A stretch of 64,000 nucleotides of DNA, from NCBI GenBank assembly GCA_947069175.1, contig CAMTDV010000028.1, forward strand, positions 71,036,157 to 71,100,156, written 5' to 3'. The translations under genes and the position numbers were made by a program. Under the pieces are notes generated by a model. It searched no databases and had not been told where the DNA came from. It was given only the letters and a program-made list of their open reading frames with translations. Within the stretch, counting starts at the first letter, position 1, and every line of letters starts with the position of its first letter. Of the stretch, positions 42,356 to 54,943 are shown piece by piece. Source of the DNA: Scalesia atractyloides (taxonomy: Eukaryota > Streptophyta > Magnoliopsida > Asterales > Asteraceae).

Positions 42356-44059
42356 TGATGTATTGAATAATACATGCATTTATCGTGTAGGATTTGTAAA
42401 GTTTTAACTAGTTTTCGTTTCGGTTTGTCAAAGATTTACCTACTTTTAATCCAAATACATTTTGCAGGTCTTGGTTCGTGAAAACGGTTGGAAGGATGGG
42501 AGAAACGAGCTAAATGTGATAATTAGAACCAAGCCGGGGCGTAGTTGGAACGCGAAAGAGGAAACGAATCGAAAAATGGAGGTTATCAGCCTTAGTGGCG
42601 GGGACCGCATCACCAAAAACATCTTGCGACCCGCGAGAGGTCAATATTTATCCCAGACTCATCACTCGGTCGCGGGGCGCGACCGAGTACCCATATCCCT
42701 CTCGCGGCCGGCGAGAGGGTGGTTTATCCAGATAGTTTCGAAAACTGAGCCGTTTGCGGATTGTTTTGTTATATAGGAGAGTTATATTATGATACAAACA
42801 CAACTGGATCATCTTGGACGAACTCAGACCTTGGGAAGCAGAAATTCTGGATTATTGGAGCTGAAGAAGGTTGTTCTAGGCTACGGGAATCATCTAGGCA
42901 AGCAAGGAACTTTGAGGCAGGAGCAAACACTGTTTTATTACACAATCTCGATCTTTCTAGTTCTTTGTTTTAACCTTGTGATGAATTCTTGTTTAAACCT
43001 TGTTTATTTGTTTTTAACAACTATGATACTTGGCTAGATTTTCTTTGTGTGCCTAGGTTTGGATTATTTATGAAAGTTTGGTTTTTATTTTAGTTTGATT
43101 ATGGTTTGAATGATTGTTTGGTAAAGTTCACAACTTTAACTTGTTAGATTAGTGTGTTTGCGTGATCTAAATTGATTTGTGATTATTTGTTTGTCTTACA
43201 TGAATCTTGGTGGATGTCTTCCATAGAATAGGTTTGTGTCGTTTTTTCGAGTCTTTAGGGGTTCGGGAAACAATCGGTAAATTGGCCAATAAAACCGGGA
43301 AAACCACTAAATAAAATATAAAATCAGTTTATCATTATACCTAAATTAATTATTGAGAAATAATAATTAGTTAGCTGAATTGGTTAGATGAATTGTTAGG
43401 TTTAGGTTTTGAGAAAATCCTGAATCTAATTTACTTGTCATAATCGAGTCGGTTAAGCTAAACTGAAATTTATTGTTGGTCTAGGTTAATTATTGAGAAG
43501 TAATCAACTAATTAGACACTTTACTAAATTATAAGATAACTGAAAAGAAGTCTTTAAAACCAGTGAACATAAAATAATTTTAGGGTACCATAGGCGTCTT
43601 CCCGAGAGGGTCGGAGGTCCTGTTCGGTAAACCTGGAGTTTAATATTTTAAGATCCCGGTCACTCATTCAACCTAATTAACTTATTATAAAACCAAGTGA
43701 GTAGTAATATAAATCCAACCTAGGTAACCAGTTCACTATTCTTGAATTAATTTCCAATTTCTAAAAGTTCAAGGTTCAATTTGTTTTAGTTAATTAGCTT
43801 TAATTTATTTTAATAATTTAGAATTGCTAGAAACCCCCCTTAAAATGTACATAATTGTTTTAATTGAGTCTAAATTAAGTAGTCATTGTAATTAGAGAGT
43901 CTTGTGGGTTCGATAATCCAGACTTACTTAAACTATTCTACAATTGATCGGTTCACTTGTCGGTTTGTAGTTTAGTATAACTTAGGATTCTAGAGTTCAA
44001 TTTGAGTCTAGAATTAGGGTAATTTTAGTTATTTTTAATTAACTACTTTTAGAACATCA
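42356..44059 (+). repeat. 3' LTR of Athila B
   Basis: 1704 bp, matching 19536-21245. The first of the three GC-rich hairpins is decayed here (ATCTTGCGACCCGCGAGAGG); the second and third are intact. Confidence 0.9.
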
Positions 44060-44064
44060 CTCGT

Positions 44065-45623
44065 ATATTAATCTACCTATAGTTGTAGTTTTCTTTGTAG
44101 TTCTACTTATCCAATATTAATCTGATAAATCCAATATGTATTAGTAATCAATGTAGCGAAGGTGACGAACACTTTAATCAAATTGATTGTTATGTAGCCA
44201 TTCTGTTAAATTTGTTCGTCTAATGAGTGGATTGTTTACTAAATTGTGCAATTGTTGAGTATCTTTGAAGCTAATGTGTTGCATATTGTCTAAATGCACA
44301 AATAATACTTGGACCGGTGGATTTGTGTTATGAATAGAGAAGATGAATATTCTCCAAGTAGCTTCATGTGTGCATATGAACGAGCGTCTAGCAAATTTTT
44401 AATTTCGTCTACTTAGGGATTTTGGGTGATTTGTCGTGTCATTAAGTAGATGGTGTTCTCATATTTGTAAAACAGATACGATCACAACCCTTGTATATGT
44501 ACTTAAACAAATATTTAATCATCCTACTCCATCCGTAATACTCCACATTGATGTGAGCTTGAAATCGTATACCAAGGGTTCTGTTGTATGGTACAACGTA
44601 AATATTATCTAATGTAACACCTTTCTTAATAATTACATGTCGATTTTGACATCTTTTTGTACATATCCATTTTTGTAAAACTTTGTTATCCTTAGGAATT
44701 TTTTAGCAAGAACCATTAGACATGCATGGCGCACTTGGTTTTACAATGCCACATGGATCATGCATCTTTAAGTTCGTTACGATTTTTATATAGTTGGGGT
44801 TCCATGATGGGGTCAGGAATTTTAGCTAATACGAACTTATCTAGTTTTTTTGGATGTTTGTATTCTATGTGTTTGCGTCACCCATAATAACATATGGCAA
44901 TGAGGAAGTCCTTTTTTTGAAATTCGATTGTGCATAAATCTAAATAAAAGAATGAAAAATTTAATGTGACGAAATATGTAACATGAGTGTAAAACTTTCT
45001 GGCGATAATTGGAGTGGGTAATTGTTCAAGTACCCGCAACAACTTTGCCGAAGGACGTTTTGTCTTTAAGAAGTGAGTTAGAGCATTAACTTTAATTTGG
45101 AAAACTCTAGCAACAATATCAGGACGATCTCGAGCGTTGGCTTAGATACCTTTCAGTTTATGGCCATTTAACATTACATGTAAATTTTATAAAATATTAG
45201 GGGTCACCATGTACACGATAAATTGCTAGAGCATCTTGATAATGTTTGTATAGAGAGGAACCCAGGTAAAAGATGAAGGGAGGAAGGTTCGTTTTCCAAT
45301 GGCATGTCCTTGTGTGTCATCTTTTTTAAGTGCGTCATGTATACCTTTTAGAAATTCAGATCTAAATATATTTTGATATGCCTTTATGTACTCAAGAATA
45401 TTTTGTTCAATACAAGCATATGTGTCTACTAAATATTGTTGAAATAATCGCCAGCTCTTAACAAAAACGTATATGAGCTATCACAGTCACGAAGTTGATA
45501 ACTATAAAATATATTCATTGTCAATTGTTTACCACTATTGTTGCCGTTAAATACTTGCCAAAGACCACACACGTTCCGCGTTTAGTAGTAATAGAGGGTA
45601 TTGCAATGTCATGTATAAAGTAT
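44065..45623 (-). pseudogene. Helitron Rep region (middle part)
   Basis: Minus-strand blocks include PYNRTLGIRFQAHINVEYY and YLFKYIYKGCDR (44470-44605), the tyrosine motif region of Helitron Rep. HYQDALAIYRVHGDP is at 45203-45246 and DRPDIVAR near 45120. An Asp/Cys-rich HDPCG..PCM stretch is near 44730. In intact elements the Rep domain is an HUH endonuclease starting rolling-circle transposition. Frames are broken. Confidence 0.85.
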
Positions 45624-45814
45624 GTAACTGTAACATTCGTCGAAAAACGGGTTTTCAAAACCTGCTTCGTTTATTAATCAAATATTCAGTTATAATTATT
45701 CGTTGCGTATTTATTGCTTAAATAAATCTTAAACAATACATAATTAATAAATATATTAGAATTTAAAAACCATAATTTATAATTAATAATAAAAAGTGAA
45801 TAAAAAATAAATTG

Positions 45815-45879
45815 GAGACGCTGGGTTTCGAACCCGAGTCACCCACAACCCAAACACACAACACACCGCTCCGCCACAC
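45815..45879 (-). other. tRNA-like module (minus) in D 5' LTR
   Basis: Minus-strand B box GGTTCGAAACC with CTCGGGTTCGAAACCCAG pairing slightly weakened, and A-box-like TGGCGGAGCGGT. Confidence 0.65.
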
Positions 45880-46589
45880 ACTTCACTTGTGATGAACAAG
45901 GAAACAAATAACACTTAAGGTAAAACCAGAAAATCAAAACCGGACATCAGCGCGCTCAGAACGCGGAATCGCCGGAGTAAGACCAAAACTCCGCAAATGT
46001 GGCTTTCCTTTGACTAAAACGCGATAACCGACTACGGAATCAATTATAACCGATGTTTAACCATCAAATTCGGTCATAACCGCCGGAAAATCTTCAATCG
46101 CGAATCAAGACTAAAAACGGACACAATTCATCCAGTTCTTCACTATAAATACCCACTCAATCTTATGGAATCCTTTCACTCAGAAGTGCACTTTTTCGAA
46201 GCTTTAGCTCGTCGCCGGAGAATTTCAATTTCGCCAGAACTTCGCCGAATCGATCGTCAGAAAACCGTATTCATTCATCAGTCGGTATAACTGTCTAAAC
46301 TTCTCTGCTATCTCTTAATTTATACTTTAATCGTTCAAATCAATAATCAAAACTGTTAAAACAGTTCATACTGCCGAATCGCAATCAGAGCGACCTGTCG
46401 GAAATTGAAGAAACCACTATGAGTTGGTACATCATAATCCTTATCCTTCTTTTTCTATTCCAATTCAATCAAACTATAAGTGTTGTTGGTCAATTAAACA
46501 AACAATCGGCTTCACAGTTTCTGTGTTCTTATAAATGAAGAAGACGAAGTTGACTTGTGTATTAATATAATTAAAACCAGACAACTAAA

Positions 46590-47005
46590 CGGGTTAGACA
46601 CACAGTCCAGCGGTGGACTGTGTGCAATTATAACATTCAAGTCCCGAGTTCGATTCGTGTACGTATCCGGTTCCCGCAATAACAAAACATTTTTCTTTTA
46701 AGTTTAACAGAAACCCCTCAGATAGTACTTAAGTTTAATATAAATCTTAATTTAAATGGGTTAGACACCCAGCGCAGTTGGTTGGGCTAGGTGCAAATCA
46801 AAGCAATGGTCATGGGTTCGATGCGGGTTATACGTACCGGTTCTGCAGATTTTAAAACCTATTTAAAATAACTAATTTCTAAAATATTCTAGTTAGTATA
46901 TAAATATAATTAAATCTGAGTTTATTTCGGGTTAGACACGTAGCTCAGTTGGTAGAGCTGCGTGCACGTATACGAGAGGTCCCGAGTTCGAACCTCACTC
47001 AGGCA
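46590..47005 (+). other. Cluster of three plus-strand tRNA-like modules, D 5' LTR
   Basis: Modules at about 46590-46670, 46758-46845 and 46929-47005. The second has a D-arm hairpin CACCCAGCGC/GGGCTAGGTG, with two mismatches compared with the perfect hairpin in the 3' LTR, and box B GGTTCGATGC. The third keeps GTAGCTCAGTTGGTAGAGC and GAGTTCGAACC. Confidence 0.75.
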
Positions 47006-48039
47006 TATAAAAACACAGTCTGACCGGTCAAGACCAGGTCAACGGTCAACGGTCAAAAGTCAATTTTTTTATTCTTATTTATTTCTTTTTAAGTTATTTA
47101 TTTAATAGAAAAATCATTTAAAAATACTTAAAAATAAGATTATTAAGGTTAGAAAACTTCCTTAAACTCACAAAAATAAATCTAAAAATCTCATTAAAGA
47201 GCACTAATTAAAAATATTAATCTCAACCAAAATTTATTTATTTATCAAATCATTTTTGTTATTATCTAGGTTAGTTCTTCCCTCGTCAATCGAATCATAA
47301 ATTCGTGCGCCTTCATCATCATCAAAGAACGCACCCATTGTGGGTGAATCTCTATCAATTCCCCGTTTTAATCATATTTTGGGGTGTATCATGTGTCGTA
47401 TAATTCTTTTATTATATATATAAACACTTGTGCATACATCATATCCATGATCTAATGTGTATCAAATGTGTATCAATTGTTGTGTGGATTATATGTAGAT
47501 TGGATTTATCATTTTCAGTGCACGCATTTCATTAGGCCCATCAGTTCCCCGTGGGAGACGGGTTGAGCATCATGTGCCTCATATGATCGGCTCCGTTTGA
47601 TTGAGCCTTGATCTCACATTCATCATCATTCATATCATATACTCATCCAAAGTGGTTTGTGTTTGTTTACTTATATATGTTTGCTCACATATGATTATTG
47701 CACAAATTTTCCATATTAAATAAAACAAGAAATTAATAACAATGTTTTATCAAGTTCACTCGCCAACTTTTGTTAACCCAAAATATCCCCGTTTTACACA
47801 TGATACAGGTGATCCAGCTGAGGCAAGAAACACATAGGAAGGCCTAGAAGAATAAACCAGTTTAAGATTTGGATTATTTACATAGTTTCATTTCCTTGTA
47901 ATTGTATGAATTTTGATTTGGATATTTAAGTTGTAAATTGAATTTAATAAATATGAACATTTTAGTAAACGTCATGAGCTTTGGTGATAACCCAATTACG
48001 CCCCGACTACTATTCCGCTGCGGGTCGGGGTGTGACAAT

Positions 48040-48051
48040 TGGTATTAGAGC
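48040..48051 (+). other. Primer binding site of D (variant)
   Basis: TGGTATTAGAGC, one C-to-T change from the initiator tRNA-Met site in C and Y. It lies two bases after the LTR, not three. Confidence 0.8.
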
Positions 48052-48848
48052 CATGACTATAGGGATATAGGATAGGTTATTAGACCCTTAGAGCCTATGC
48101 TATAGTTGATTAAAATTTTAAATTGTTCATGCGTTACATGCAAAAATTCATGATGTTTATATGCTTTATTTTTATTTTTACAGTCAATGTTATGCAAGCA
48201 TGCTCACAAATACATATTATTATACAATGCTCATCATGAATCATATCCTCATAACATATCATATCCATGAGAGCACACACCTCACGATTACCATGATTTT
48301 TGCAATGATTTTTGTATTTTCAAATCACATCAAAGTGAGTTCTCATGACGGGCATGTAGTAACTGGAAGGGTACGAGTACCGGTAGTCGGAACGTCCTGT
48401 CTAGGCTTGGCATTCGTATAAATCCAAAATAAAGGACCAGTTTGCCTACCTGGGGACTAACGATGAGAGTACGAAGGACCTATTAGGCCAAAGCATGCTA
48501 TACCAAACGTCGTGTGAGCTAACCCCACTTTGAGTTGTCATTGTTTCTACACCTGGACACCCTCCTACCATACCTCTCGCAATTATATTTTCCGATTTTC
48601 ATTCGGGTGGTGCGAGTGTTAATCCGCCAACACCAGTGTGGATCCTACCAAGCCCAATAGTGATGGGGGCCCACATGACTATACAGGCGATGGTATGGGG
48701 GACATTGGAGGCCCAAACATGAGCAAACCCAAGACATCCTATGGACGTAGTTGCATTATTGTCAGTTATGTTATTTTTCATTCTTTTAACGACACACGAC
48801 ACCTAAAAACTTCTTAAACTCACAATCTTCCTATGTATGTTCCTGTAG
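48052..48848 (+). other. Untranslated leader of D
   Basis: Non-coding. The conserved leader block is at 48340-48560. Confidence 0.6.
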
Positions 48849-50170
48849 ATGTCAGTTAGGCAACTACGTGGAGGTAGAAAGTCAGGAAGATCAAATGAAC
48901 GCTTGGCCACACAAAATGCTAAACAAATGGCCGCAGTGCTTCCTGACATCGTAATTCAAGTTCAACAAGCTCTCACCGCAAATCCCATCAACCCTTTCAA
49001 TCAAGAAGACCAGAGCATCGCCAACCCTCCCTCCAAAAAGTGCTCCTACAAACACTTCAAATCTTGTGATCCCCCAAAGTATGAAGGGACCGAAGGTGTT
49101 ATTGCTCTCCTTCACTGGTTTGAAGAAATGGAGAACACTTTCCTCAATTGCGATTGTCCCGAGGATCGCAAGGTACGTTATGCAACTGGAAGAGTGTTTG
49201 GGGTAGCCCTTACCTGGTGGAACACGGAAAAGGGTAAACGAGGAGTTGAAGATGCCATGGCCTTAACATGGGAAGAGTTTAAGGGAACTCATGACAAGAC
49301 GCTTCTGTCCAAGAAGCGAAATCAAAAAGCTGGAAGATGAATTCCACTCACTAAAACAAAAGGAAGGAGATCACACTTCCTATAATAAAAGATTTCTCGA
49401 GCTAAATCAGATGATCCCAAATTTGTTCACCCCCGTGTCCGCTTGGTTGAACATTACATTCGAGGTCTTCCCTCGAAAATTCAAGACTCGGTTCTAAGCA
49501 CTTCGCCTGCAACACTTGAAGCCGCAATGGAATTAGCTACAGAACTCACTGAGAATAGCATCCGAAACGGCAAATTTAAAGATGAGAAGAAGAAAACACC
49601 CATAGAGACCTCAACTACAAACCACTCAGTCTCCTCCTCAAAGTTTGCTGTTAAGAGGAAACGAAAAAGCAAGAATTTTGCTATCACTCAAACCAACCCT
49701 CCTATCACTACTGCACCAATCACCCAAATCGCTCCCTCAGCTGCGCCATTTAAAAAGCCATACATCGGCCCACACCCAAAATGCAACCGTTGTCAATACC
49801 ATCACCCTCCCGAAACTATTTGCCAACATTGCACCAGCTGTGGCCGTGCTGGTCACACCATTCAAACTTGTCGCACTCTTCAACGAATGAACCGCAATCA
49901 AACCCCCAACCCAAACCCACCATCAGATAGTGGGTCAAGCCCAACAACCCTCACTTCTACCATCTGCACAACACATAGCCCAATCCTACTACCAACCCAA
50001 CTACCCCATGATGCAACCCATGCGAGCTTGTTACAACTGTGGAGACCCAAACCACTTCAGAAACACTTGTCCCATGCTTAGTGAACATCATCCATGCTCA
50101 AGCCTAAGCGAACCCAGTAAACCAAGCTAACCAAGCTCCTCCACCTGCCAGAGGAAGAGCTTTCAACATC
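48849..50170 (+). pseudogene. gag: Tekay gag of D
   Basis: Starts MSVRQLRGGRKSGRS at 48849. The gag core is clear (KHFKSCDPPKYEGTEG, TWWNTEKGKRG). Frameshifts at about 49285, 49435, 49925 and 50105 interrupt it. A first CCHC knuckle, CTSCGRAGHTIQTC, lies at about 49831-49872 and a second, CYNCGDPNHFRNTC, at about 50029-50070. Two knuckles in gag are less common than one; both look intact. Confidence 0.9.
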
Positions 50171-50200
50171 AATGCCAACCAAGATAGGGCTGACAACAAC

Positions 50201-50647
50201 GTGGTTAACGGTACGTTTCTCATCAATGGTAGTTATGCATCCATGTTATTCGATACTGGCGCGGATAAGAGTTTTGTGTCCTTAGAATTTGAACCTATCC
50301 TCAACCAAACTCGTGTTAATCTCATGGAATCTCTAACGGTGGAAGTTGCTGACGGAAAGCCCGTTTCATTGAATTCTATTATACGCAATTGTACCCTCAC
50401 TCTAAACGATCACGATTTTCCAGTTGACCTCATTCCTATGAAGTTGGGAAGTTTCGATGTTATAATCGGTATGGACTGGCTCAGCCAGCATCACGCTGAA
50501 GTAGTGTGCCGCGAAAAGTTCATTCGCATTCCTCTTGCAGACGGTCAGACCCTACGTATTTTTGGAGAAACCCATTCGAAAGGACTCAAATTAATGTCCT
50601 GCCTTCAAGCCCGAAAATATCTCCGCAAGAACTATGTCGCTTCCTAA
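50201..50647 (+). CDS. pol: Tekay protease domain of D (open but fragment of a broken polyprotein)
   Basis: An open stretch of 148 residues with the aspartic protease site FDTGADKSF (about residues 17-25), followed by SLTVEVADG, GSFDVIIGMDWLSQHHAEV and KYLRKNYVA. In an intact element it would process Gag-Pol. It is not an independent gene; its frame ends at TAA 50645-50647 after a shift, and the polyprotein continues in another frame. Confidence 0.85.
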   Translation: MVNGTFLINGSYASMLFDTGADKSFVSLEFEPILNQTRVNLMESLTVEVADGKPVSLNSIIRNCTLTLNDHDFPVDLIPMKLGSFDVIIGMDWLSQHHAEVVCREKFIRIPLADGQTLRIFGETHSKGLKLMSCLQARKYLRKNYVAS

Positions 50648-51500
50648 CTCACGTCGTAAAAAGGGAAACAAGGAGAAGAAACTCGAAGATATCCCAGTTG
50701 TGAAAGAATTCCCACAAGTCTTTCCCGACGACATCTCAGGACTCCCTCCAGTGAGAGAAGTCGAATTCCGCATCGATCTTGTACCTGGCGCTACACCAGT
50801 CGCAAAATCTCCTTATAGTTAGCCCCATCCGAAATGCAAGAGCTAGCCAGTCAACTGCAAGAGCTGATGACAAAGGATTCATACGTCCTAGCTCCTCGCC
50901 TTGGGGTGCACCTGTTCTTTTTGTGAAGAAGAAAGATGGAACGTTTCGCATGTGCATTGATTATAGAGAACTCAACAAGCTAACGGTTAAAAATTGCTAT
51001 CCACTACCTCGCATCGATGACCTCCTAGACCAACTTCAAGGTGCCACCTGCTTTTCAAAAATCGACCTTCGTTCTGGTTATCATCAACTCAGAGTACATG
51101 AAGAAGATATCCCAAAGACCGCTTTCCGGACTCGTTATGGTCATTACGAATTCATGGTCATGCCATTCGGTTTAACCAACGCCCCCGCTGTCTTCATGGA
51201 TCTAATGAATAGGGTATGCAAACCCTACCTCGACCGTTTCGTCATAGTCTTCATCGACGATATTCTTATCTACTCCAAGTCTAAATCCGATCATGAGCGA
51301 CACATTCGACTCATCCTTACACTTTTAAGGACTGAAAAGCTCTACGCTGAGTTCTCAAAATGCGAATTCTGGTTAAGAAAGTATAATTCCTTGGACATGT
51401 CGTCAATGACAAGGGAATACATGTCGATCCTTCAAAAATCAAGGCAGTACAGGAATGGCAAGCGCCACGTAACCCTACCGAAGTAAGGTCATTTCTTGGT
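50634..51500 (+). pseudogene. pol: Reverse transcriptase of D
   Basis: FPQVFPDDISGLPPVREVEF leads into the palm: WGAPVLFVKKKDG, FRMCIDYRELNKL, FSKIDLRSGYHQLR, MPFGLTNAPAVFMDLMNR and the catalytic FIDDILIYSKSKSDHE (about 51253-51300). Frameshifts occur near 50818, 50865 and 51375. Confidence 0.9.
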
Positions 51501-52125
51501 TTGGCTGGTTACTATCGACGTTTCATTGCCAATTTTTCCCGTATTGCTGTACCACTCACGGCTTTGACTCATAAAGGAAAACCCTTCATATGGGGACCTA
51601 AACAAGAAGAAGCCTTCCAAACTCTAAAGCAAAAACTTTGTGACGCACCTATCCTCACACTCCCTGAGGGTTGCGATGACTTTGTAGTATATTGTGACGC
51701 ATCAGGGCAAGGGCTAGGCTGTGTATTAATGCAAAGAGGAAAAGTGATAGCCTATGCTTCTAGACAACTCAAAGTTCATGAGAAGAATTACACCACCCAC
51801 GACCTGGAACTTGGAGCCGTTGTGTTCGCTCTCAAGATATGGAGACATTACCTCTACGGTACTAAGTGTGAAATATACACTGACCACAAAAGTCTCCAAT
51901 ATATCTTCAACCAAAAGGAGTTGAATATGAGGCAACGAAGATGGGTCGAACTTCTCAATGACTACGACTATGAAATTCGGTATCATCCTGGCAAGGCAAA
52001 CGTAGTGGCCGATGCGCTCAGTCGAAAAGGTTATGCGAACTCATTCGTCTTCTTGTTCGCAAATCATAACCGACATCAAAGATCGAATCCGAGCAGCTCA
52101 ACATGTTTCTGTAACAGAAAATGAC
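51501..52125 (+). pseudogene. pol: RT connection and RNase H of D
   Basis: A 207-residue open stretch with AGYYRRFIANFS, FIWGPKQEEAF, VVYCDASGQGLG, NYTTHDLELGAVVFALK, YTDHKSLQYIF and VVADALSRKG, so the RNase H catalytic residues are present. The frame shifts near 52045. The corresponding region of X is nearly identical from 5174 on. Confidence 0.9.
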
Positions 52126-53517
52126 GTACGCGATGAGCTGTCATGTGGAGCTGAACTCAAAATCGAAACCAAATCCGACGGTATTCTATACTATTTAAAT
52201 CGCATATGGATTCCTGATCGCGATAACCTTCGTGATTTCCTCATGAATGAGGCGCACAAAACACGGTACTCTGTACACCCAGGAGCCGACAAGATGTATC
52301 AAGACCTACGATACACCTACTGGTGGCCTGGCATGAAAAAGGATATTGCTGTTTTTGTTTCCAAGTGCCTTACCTGTTCCAAAGTAAAAGCTGAACATCA
52401 AAGACCTTCAGGACTTCTAGTCTAACACGAAATACCTATATGGAAGTGGGAAAACATAACCATTGATTTCATTATCGGGTTACCTCGCACCTCCAGTGGG
52501 TATGACACTAAATGGGTAATAATCGATCGTCTTACAAAGTCATCTCATTTCATTCCGATTCGCGAGGACTTCAAAAACGAGAAGTTAGCTCGTATCTACA
52601 TCAGCGAGATAGTAAGCCGTCATGGTGTACCTTTAAGCATCATTTCAGACCGTGATGGTCGTTTCACTTCACGAACATGGCGAGCCGTACAAACCGCCTT
52701 GGGTACACGATTAGACCTCAGTACCGCTTTTCATCCTCAAACTGATGGACAATCTGAACGCACCATCCAAACTCTTGAAGACATGCTTCGAGCATGTGTC
52801 ATAGACTTCAAAGGGAATTGGGACGCTCATCTACCATTAGTTGAATTTTCGTACAACAATAGCTATCATTCAAGTATCGGCATGGCTTCTTTCGAAGCTT
52901 TATATGGTCATAAGTGCCGATCTCCAGTATGTTGGCACGAAATTGGGGATTCACAAATCACCGGTCCAGAGTTAATTCAAGAAACAACCGACAAGGTCAT
53001 TCAAATTCGAAACAATCTTCTAGCGGCTCAAAGTCGTCAAAAGAGTTATGCAGACAAACGACGAAAGCCCTTGGAGTTTGACATTGGGGATCAAGTACTT
53101 TTAAAAGTATCACCGTGGAAGGGAGTGGTTCATTTTGGCCAGAAGGGCAAGCTAGCACCACGCTACGTAGGACCTTTCAAGATACTCGAAAGAGTAGGTC
53201 CTGTAGCATACAAGCTTGACCTACCAGAAGAGCTCAACAGAATTCATCCCACATTTCACGTATCAAACTTGAAGAAGTGCCTCGCCAATGAAAACCTCCA
53301 TATTCCTCTAGAAGACATTCAGATCGATGAATCTATGCACTTCATTGAAAGACTAGTAGAAATCATGGACTTCGGAGAGAAGCGTTTAAGACGAAGTCGT
53401 ATTCCAATTGTCAGGGTGCGTTGGGAGTCAAAACGAGGACCGGAGTTTACTTGGGAACGTGAAGACTCAATGCGCGAGAAATACCCGCATCTTTTTCCTG
53501 TTACCACTACTACTTAA
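52060..53517 (+). pseudogene. pol: Integrase and chromodomain-like end of D
   Basis: The HHCC-type N-terminus (NEAHKTRYSVHPG, CLTCSKVK) runs to a TAA at about 52423-52425, where C and X have a Gln codon. The core continues with DFIIGLP, IISDRDGRFTSRTW and PQTDGQSERT, so the catalytic D, D and E are kept. The 52699-53517 stretch is open to the end, with LEFDIGDQVLLKVSPW and the chromodomain-like VRWESKRGPEFTWERED. One stop therefore separates two otherwise good halves. Confidence 0.9.
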
Positions 53518-53735
53518 ATTTCGGGACGAAATTTCTAAAAGTAGGGGATACTGTAACATTCGCCGAAAAACGGGTTTTCAAAACCCGCTTCGTTTATTAA
53601 TAAAATATTCAGTTATAATTTTTCGTTGCGTATTTATTACTTAAATAAATCTTAAACAATACATAATTAATAAATATATTAGAATTTAAAAACCATAATT
53701 TATAATTAATAATAAAAAGTGAATAAAAAATAAAT

Positions 53736-53802
53736 GGAGATGACGGGTTTCGAACCCGGGTCACCCACAAACCCAAACACACAACACACCGCTCCGCCAC
53801 AC
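53736..53802 (-). other. tRNA-like module (minus) in D 3' LTR
   Basis: B box GGTTCGAAACC within a perfect CCCGGGTTCGAAACCCG arm; A-box-like TGGCGGAGCGGT. Confidence 0.7.
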
Positions 53803-54526
53803 ACTTCACTTGTGACGAACAAGGAAACAAATAACACTTAAGGTAAAACCAGAAAATCAAAACCAGACATCAGCGCGCTCAGAACGCGGAATCGCTGGAG
53901 TAAGACCAAAACTCCGCAAATGTGGCCTTTCCTTTTGACTAAAACGCGATAACCGACTACGGCATCAATTATAACCGATGTTTAACCGTCAAATTCGGTC
54001 ATAACCGCCGGAAAATCTTCAATCGCGAATCAAGACTCAAAAGCGGACACAATTCATCCAGTTCTTCACTATAAATACCCACTCAATCTTATGGAAATCC
54101 TTTCGCTCAGAACCGTGCACTTTTTCGAAGCTTTAGCTCGTCGCCGGAGAATTTCAATTTCGCCGGAACTTCGCCGGAATCGATCGTCAGAAAACCGTAT
54201 TCATTCATCAGTCGGTATAACTGTCTAAACTTCTCTGCTATCTCTTAATTTATACTTTAATCGTTCAAATCAATAATCAAAACTGTTAAAACAGTTCATA
54301 CCGCCGGAAATCGCAAAATCAGAGCCGACTCTTACCGGAAATTGAAGAAACCACTCTGAGTTGGTACATCATAATCCTTATCCTTCTTTTTCTATTCCAA
54401 TTCAATCAAATTATAAGTGTTGTTGGTCAATTATACAAACAATCGGTTTCACAGTTTCTGTGTTCTTATAAATGAAGAAGACGAAGTTGACTTGTGTATT
54501 AATATAATTAAAACCAGAAAACTAAA

Positions 54527-54943
54527 CGGGTTAGACACACAGTCCAGCGGTGGACTGTGTGCAATTATAACATTCAAGTCCCGAGTTCGATTCGTGTACG
54601 TATCCTGTTCCCGCAATAACAAAACATTTTTCTTTTAACTTTAACAGAACACCCCTCAGATAGTACTTAAGTTTAATATAAATCTTAATTTAAATGGGTT
54701 AGACACCCAGCCCAGTTGGTTGGGCTGGGTGCAAATCAAAGCAATGGTCACGGGTTCGATGCGGGTTATACGCACCGGTTCTGCAGATTTTAAAACCTTT
54801 TTAAAATAACTAATTTCTGAAATATTCTAGTTAGTATATAAATATAATTAAATCTGAGTTTATTTCGGGTTAGACACGTAGCTCAGTTGTAGAGCTGCGT
54901 GCACGTATACGAGAGGTCCCGAGTTCGAACCTCACTCAGCGCA
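54527..54943 (+). other. Cluster of three plus-strand tRNA-like modules, D 3' LTR
   Basis: Modules at 54527-54607, 54696-54780 and 54867-54943. The second has a perfect 10-bp hairpin CACCCAGCCC/GGGCTGGGTG with loop AGTTGGTT. In the third one G of the D loop is lost (AGTTGTA). Confidence 0.75.

Larger units (their letters stand above)
19536..44059 (+). mobile_element. Athila-type Ty3/Gypsy element B (with nested Tekay C)
   Basis: LTRs at 19536-21245 and 42356-44059 are highly similar. The flanks are CTCGT (19531-19535 and 44060-44064). The element contains an Athila-type primer site, gag, protease, reverse transcriptase, RNase H, integrase and a further gene before the 3' LTR. Its own length is about 13.4 kb once C and one ATGGA copy are subtracted. 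All frames are interrupted. Confidence 0.9.
45629..48037 (+). repeat. 5' LTR of element D
   Basis: 2409 bp from TGTAACATTCG to GTGTGACA. TATAAAT at 46144-46150. The family is close to X. Confidence 0.95.
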
